Shown here: positions 58,895 to 64,000 of the stretch, piece after piece
Position numbering within the stretch: position 1 is the first letter of the stretch
Layout of the letters: every line of letters starts with the position of its first letter
NCBI RefSeq assembly: GCF_003597395.2
Contig: NC_133778.1
Location: 11,394,546-11,458,545, forward strand
Direction of reading: 5' to 3'
Length of the DNA stretch: 64,000 nt
Origin: Chelonoidis abingdonii
Taxonomy: Eukaryota; Chordata; Testudines; Testudinidae
Made by a program: the position numbers and the translations under genes
Notes under the pieces: generated by a model
Seen by the model: only the letters and a program-made list of their open reading frames with translations
Database searches by the model: none
What the model was told of the DNA's origin: nothing

Positions 58895-59704
58895 GTGAGT
58901 ATCAACATTTTTCTGATATTTTCATTTTTGTCTGTTGTCCTTTCCTCCACACTTCCATTTTTTATAGTTTGTTCTTTCCCACCCCTATCTTTATTGTATC
59001 CAAAGCATAAAGAAGAAGGGAAGGGAAGGGAAATAGTCTTCCTTATGACAGTGTGAGAATGCTCTTCCTTTAGAATCACCCCACTTCTCCTCAAGTGTCA
59101 GTGTTCTCTGTCACTTTTACTATCGTATTTAGGACAATCTTCACCTGTGATTTCTTAAGTGTGGAAAATGATCTCTTTCCAGGTTACTGTGCAAGCACAG
59201 TTTCTTGTGCATCTTGTAAACTGTTAATGCCATTAGATCTATAGTTCTCACCATTTTGGGTGCACATTAGACAGTGGAATTTGAACTTTGGTTAGATATA
59301 TTTTTGTATTCGTGCATGCTTGAATTTCATTAAAAAAAATGATAGATAGTGAGTGCTAATCCTTTTTCATACACTGCCTTTTTCTCCCAAAGAGCATGTT
59401 TGACCCTAGTTGATATAAAGGAATGCCTTCCAAATTAGTCTTATTTGTACACCAGGTGGTCTCTGTTCAGTTCCTCTGTGCTCTTTTTCAATGCCATGTT
59501 TGAAAAGATAATTACTCATGATGGCCATTGCATTGTCAAAATTAAATAATGTCTCCATAGCATGCTACCAGTCTGAGAGATGCTATGAAAGTGAATGCAT
59601 TAACTCGTGGTGACAAACCTCCATTTTAAAAAAAAAATTCTGTGCTTTCATTAGAATTTTATGTCTTTCTTTCCTGCGTACTTCTTGTCAACATCACCGG
59701 CTAG
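58895..59704. other. BARD1 intron 5
   Basis: About 810 bases, AT-rich, with normal splice ends (GTGAGT and CTAG). No repeat or RNA gene is recognised. Confidence 0.8.
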
Positions 59705-59877
59705 CACGAGGCTTGTAATCATGGGCACAAGAAGGTGGTGGAGCTATTGCTACAGCACAGGGCACTGGTGAACACTACTGGGTATCAGAATGACTCACCG
59801 CTTCATGATGCTGCCAAGAATGGGCATGTGAGCATTGTTGAGCTGTTGCTCTCACATGGAGCTTCCCAGGATGCAGT
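59705..59877 (+). CDS. BARD1: BARD1 exon 6 (ankyrin repeats 2-3)
   Basis: This 173-nt exon follows an acceptor ending in CGGCTAG and ends at GCAGT|GTGAGT, leaving two bases for the next exon. It encodes [20 protein letters not shown], then [20 protein letters not shown] and [17 protein letters not shown], covering repeat 2 and most of repeat 3. E495 and N498 match human E467 and N470 of the H4K20-reading surface. The exon length and phase equal the human exon as remembered. Intron 5 before it is only about 0.8 kb. No exon 7 is recognised in the remaining 4.1 kb. Confidence 0.96.
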
Positions 59878-62800
59878 GTGAGTAAATGTGTAATGTTATT
59901 TTGTAATTGACTTCTTTATTTCCGAATTGATGTTACTGGTGAAAGTCCAGGATGTAACACTGAGTAAATTTGATCCAAAGCTCTTGATATAATACATATG
60001 TTTTTTGCAGTGGGAGTTTCTTTTTGTGTTCAATTACACAAAACCCTTACCTTCCCCCTTCTAACTTGGATGTTATCTTTTTTGCTTAGGCTTCAGGATT
60101 GTCTTAAACTTTTTTTTATGAAGTTTGGAACAAATCACAAAGTTTGAGCTTTTAAAAAAAATAGTTTAAAAAAAAAAACCAAAAACAAACACACACAAAA
60201 AACCTTGAGTGCATAATGGAAATTATTACTGATATTTTTAAAAAGTACTTCCATTTTAGGTGAGTTTGCTCCATTGATACGCATGTAGCAAACATCTGGA
60301 GTTGTAAAGTGACTGATAACTGACTCAAACACACAATAATTATTCAAGGATTTATCTTTCTGATTGTCATCACATCAGTTGACTGAGATGCTGGGTTGGT
60401 TATCTCATGCTACAGTGTCAGTAGCATTGCTATTTGTATCAGCAGCTTCTGTATAAAATCTAGTACCATGTATGTTGTCAGTAAATGGCATGTGCACATT
60501 ACATGCTTGTAGTATGTAGCCTTGTTCATATCTGACTTGTTTCTGAAGTATGTAGCTCTTTGGCCATAGTGTGAAGTGGGGATAAGGAAACTTTAGTAAA
60601 TTAGCTAGCTTCAAATGTTATAAACATATTGAAGTCCTGTTACAGAATGGAGGTATTCAATCAGAAAATACTTCTAGCTTACATGAAATGTCTCAGAATA
60701 TAAAAATAAATCAGAAAAGTAAAAAAGGAATCCTTCCGTTGGCCCGGGCAGCATATTTAAAAATAAAAATAAAAATAGGATAGTACATTTCCTTCTTAAG
60801 GTGTCAGCTTTCCAAGGTAAAATGTTCACCAGTTGGGTATTGGTAGCTGCCTGCATGGTTTTTACAACTTTCCTGGGTTTCTGAAAATATTACACAATCA
60901 ATCAATTTTGGTATAAATCTTTTTAATAGTAGCCAAAAGACTGGAAAAGTTGTACAGTAGAACTTTATTTAAATTGGCAATACTAGAATTTTCAGGTCTG
61001 TCTTCTTATTAGCCCACCATTTCTGCTAGATTTGCTATCAGAAACTGAAATGAAGCTGAGAGAACTTTTTTTTTTTTTTTTCAGTTAGCCATACTGGCAA
61101 ATATATGACTACCTTTGGTCAAAAAGTCTCCCACACATTTCAAGTGAAGAAAACAGATTGAAGTCCAGTTCCATTCAAAATGTGAACTGACGAGACAGAG
61201 TTTAATGTGGATATAAGCAGTATTCTAATATTTATTGTAGCAAGAATAATATCTGAAACAGTATGATACGGGGTATCCAAGACCACATCCCCTCCAAAAT
61301 CAAATATGTTTTAGGAGACTAGCTACAGGTGGTATCAGCATATTGCCGTTAGTGGTAAAGAAAAGGGCTCTGTTTGAATTTTTAAATGGGCAGTGTTAAT
61401 AATGGGGAGGCACTATGACTTCAGAATTTGCAGGACGTACAAATTCATTTATAGTTTAAGTGGTTTTACAAATGGATACTTAGCAAGAATTTTTAAATGT
61501 ACCTTGCCAAAGGCTTCTGTAAAGTGAGTGATGTCTGAGAATAATGATAATGCTAGATAATTCTCCTGGAGTAATTTCTATTGTGATTTATTCAAGCTTT
61601 ATTAAAATTTTCTGGGTACAAATTTAGCATTCTTTGTTTCATCTCTTGCAAATGCACCTGCAAGTGACATGGCAAGTGTTTAGTGTTTTGCCACTTGGTA
61701 AGTTGTACAAAAAAGATTTAATTTTCCTGATCTTATATTGTCCTCCTGTGTCTGTTGCTGAGCTGCTCTTGTGTAACACATTACTCACTGTAGTAGTTGC
61801 AGAATTACATCAAAGATCTTTTCTTCCCATTTGATAAAAGCAATTTGTCCTCCTACTCCCGTCAATGAAGTTACTCCCATGTTGTAACACAGAGAAGAAT
61901 GCCACCTCATCTGTGATGTCAGGAGTAGGTCTTCAATGTAGTAGCACATTGTAAGAGGTAGGTATTTGTCATCTGTAAATCCCAGCAACTTTACAAAGGA
62001 GGCAAGTAGTATTAGTACTATTTTACAGGTGTGGAAACTGAGGCACGGAAAAAAGCTGACGTTAAAGTGTAAATAAAACTTCTGAGTTGTGGAGATACTT
62101 CTCTCATAACGCTTGCTCTTACTCCTCGTGCGACAGTGCCCCACGATGAGACTCCTGCAGTTCCCTGTGCCTCACAGCTCTTCATTCTTCTCTTCACCAT
62201 CCCTTGCTTCAACTTATTTTCAGTGAAAGCATGACGTAACATGACATCACATAAATTCTGACTCTTCTAATTGCCTTTGTAGCAATGGTTGTGACCAAGC
62301 TCGTAGTACAGAGGTTCAAAGCTCCTTATTGATCAAGGCAGGATGGTTCCTTAACACTGAATTGATGATCTCATTGTCTTTCAGGCGATTTATGTACACA
62401 TCTACCATGGGATTTCTGTCACTATCAGCCAGGTTTTTGAAAGGGTAGAGATTGAGTAGTACTGAGTTTTCAGCAAGGTCTGAAGATTTACTAGCTGCTT
62501 AAAAGTCTACTAGGAGGATGCGCAACTTTAAATGGAAGAAGTCTGTTATCTTTTCCTGTACTGCTCAAACTGCTTTGCTGTTTTCTTCATCTCAGTTCAT
62601 CTGGCTAATATTCCAGTTTTCTACTAATTTTTTTTCATCCCCATCTCCCCAGGCTCTTGAGGAGCTTAAAACTTCCTATTAAAGAGAACCCTCTTTGACA
62701 TGGGATATAAGTGGTTCTTAATTAGCTGATTAAACCTTTTAGAGCCACATAAAAGCCTGAATAATCACTAGTTTTTCCTGTATCTCTCCTAACCCACTAA

Positions 62801-64000
62801 ATTTTGTCAACATGTTAAATATGTTCAAACCATATTTAGACCCCCTGTATAAATACATTCATCATTAAGGAAAATGTGGCTTTTGCAGTCAAACACTTTT
62901 ATTTTTACTGCAGAATTATCTAAACCAATATTTTCTTTTTAACAGTGCACCTTAGTAATTTGGGGTGTTCGTGTGTTGTAATAAAATTGATGCCTGAGTT
63001 GATTTTGGGTTGTTTCTACTTTTGAGAGCTGGAGCTTGAGACATACCTGCACTAGCTTTGATTGAGCTAGTACAGTAAGAATAGAGTGTAGCTATTGGGG
63101 CACAAGTGATTTGTACCTGGCAACTTGGGCAGGCACATATTTGGGGTGGCTAGCTCCTGCCAGTGCTTGTGATACTATGACAACGCTGTTTAACTCACTA
63201 GCTTGAACAGAGCTAGTACAGGTATGTCTTCTCCCACTCAAAGTGTAGACATAACCTTAGAGTGCTAGTTTGAAATAGTTCTATATTACACTTTGTAAAA
63301 AGTGTACTTTAAAATATAGTAACCTTGTTTAATGCTGCTTTTTAGGTATTTAGTATCTAATTTACTGTAGTGCCTAGAGTTCCCAACTGAGATGAGACTC
63401 ATTGTATTAAATGCTGTACATATACATGTTAAGACCTGAAATCTTATGCTTTATCTGCCCTGTTTGTTTAGATTGTAAAAGAGGAAGGAAGTCCTTTTAT
63501 CCCCATTTGACAGATGGATAACCGAGGCAAAGACTTGTATATAGAGAGTCTTCGTGAATTTTTAAAATTTTACTTTTCAAACATCTTTAAACAGACGTCT
63601 GATATACTGTATAAGTGAACTTCACATCCAGTAAATCTCATCTCAAAGATACTGTCAGATTTTTGTCTCTATGATTTAAGTATAGGAAATAGCTTTGCTA
63701 TAAGAGGGAGTGTGCTATAAGAGGGAGTGTGTGTACATATTTTGTAGGATGAGAACACAGGTCAGAATTGTTTTTATTTTCCAGAAGACAAATCCTAGGA
63801 TTTCAATTTTCCTTGGCAATACTTTTTTGGAAATCTGCAAGATTAAGCAGTTGGGGCATTTTCTTTGCTGTTCAATGTTTTTCTGACTAAGAAAGATGCG
63901 AACTGCAAATGGAAAATATTATATGGACCAGTGGACCTATTAATTGCCCGGCTGGTCTAGTTAATTTTTTTAAGTTAATCTCCTGCACATTTATGCTTTC
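59878..64000. other. BARD1 intron 6, incomplete
   Basis: It starts GTGAGT and is not closed in the window. MIR-like minus-strand traces occur at about 62000-62050 and 63480-63530. A TIR MITE lies at 63035-63260. No exon 7 motif was found. Confidence 0.7.
63035..63260. mobile_element. Short TIR MITE in BARD1 intron 6
   Basis: Internal inverted halves are visible: CTGCACTAGCTTTGATTGAG with CTAGTAC on the left and CTAGCTTGAACAGAGCTAGT with ACAGGTATGTCT on the right. It ends AGTGTAGACATAACC. TCTACAC-type terminus like others in the window. Confidence 0.65.

Larger units (their letters stand above)
25229..64000 (+). other. BARD1: BARD1 gene, 5' part (exons 1-6), continues past window
   Basis: BARD1 is the obligate RING partner of BRCA1. 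The heterodimer is a nuclear E3 ubiquitin ligase acting on histone H2A and supports homologous recombination. Six exons with GT/AG boundaries join in frame to give 1652 nt (550 codons plus 2 nt). Introns are about 1.2, 4.9, 8.0, 18.2 and 0.8 kb, and intron 6 is open at the window end. Exon phases, the 57-nt exon 2, the 81-nt exon 5 and the 173-nt exon 6 equal the human gene as I remember it. Domains seen are the N-terminal helix, RING (C51, C54, C67, H69, C72, C75, C84, C87), a disordered Ser/Lys-rich linker (about 122-452) and ankyrin repeats from about residue 455. I found no exon 7-like sequence before 64000, so the rest of the ankyrin domain, the BRCT repeats and the polyA site are outside. 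Confidence 0.96.

Noticed and set aside
59878..64000. BARD1 exon 7 in the last 4 kb
   Set aside because: I looked for the next ankyrin repeat sequence after the AG sites and found none; it should lie beyond the window.

Overview
This is vertebrate nuclear DNA, most likely from a turtle and probably a cryptodire. The evidence is intron-rich gene structure with GT/AG splice sites, many CR1 LINE fragments, a Penelope-like element, MIR-like SINEs, many TIR miniature transposons, and two copies of a tRNA-derived SINE (27.37 and 55.22 kb) that resembles the turtle Cry family. The species call is inference from repeat content.

The only convincing host gene is BARD1 (BRCA1-associated RING domain protein 1), on the + strand and incomplete. 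Six coding exons are visible: exon 1 at 25229-25389, exon 2 at 26588-26644, exon 3 at 31516-31661, exon 4 at 39621-40654, exon 5 at 58814-58894 and exon 6 at 59705-59877. Together they encode about 550 residues: the N-terminal helix, the complete C3HC4 RING, the long disordered linker and the first three ankyrin repeats. Later exons (end of the ankyrin domain and the two BRCT domains) are not seen before 64000 and should lie downstream. A TATA-less CpG-rich promoter with a perfect NRF-1 motif precedes exon 1, and GC-rich minisatellites flank it.

The 25 kb upstream of BARD1 is intergenic and repeat-rich. It holds CR1 fragments, a MIR-like SINE split by a TIR element, and two nearly identical 1092-bp TIR elements in opposite orientation (5843-6934 and 18156-19247). 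It also holds a Penelope-like retroelement (11361-13999) with inverted terminal arms, hammerhead-ribozyme-like motifs in both arms and a 16-bp target duplication.

The introns hold a Cry-like SINE and a decayed Cys-rich pseudogene candidate (intron 2), and another decayed pseudogene candidate and a solo-LTR-like element (intron 3). Intron 4 (18.2 kb) is the most invaded: nested TIR elements, an internally deleted hAT transposon with exact 8-bp target duplication, a hAT MITE, a long CR1 whose middle is unusually corrupted, a broken KRAB A-box exon, a second CR1 3' end and a Cry-like SINE.

I see no operon, CRISPR or other prokaryotic feature. No wholly new system is claimed. The items most worth follow-up are the hammerhead-bearing Penelope element, the inverted 1.09-kb pair, the KRAB exon relic, the decayed minus-strand pseudogenes and the possible assembly problem at 49.06-52.7 kb.
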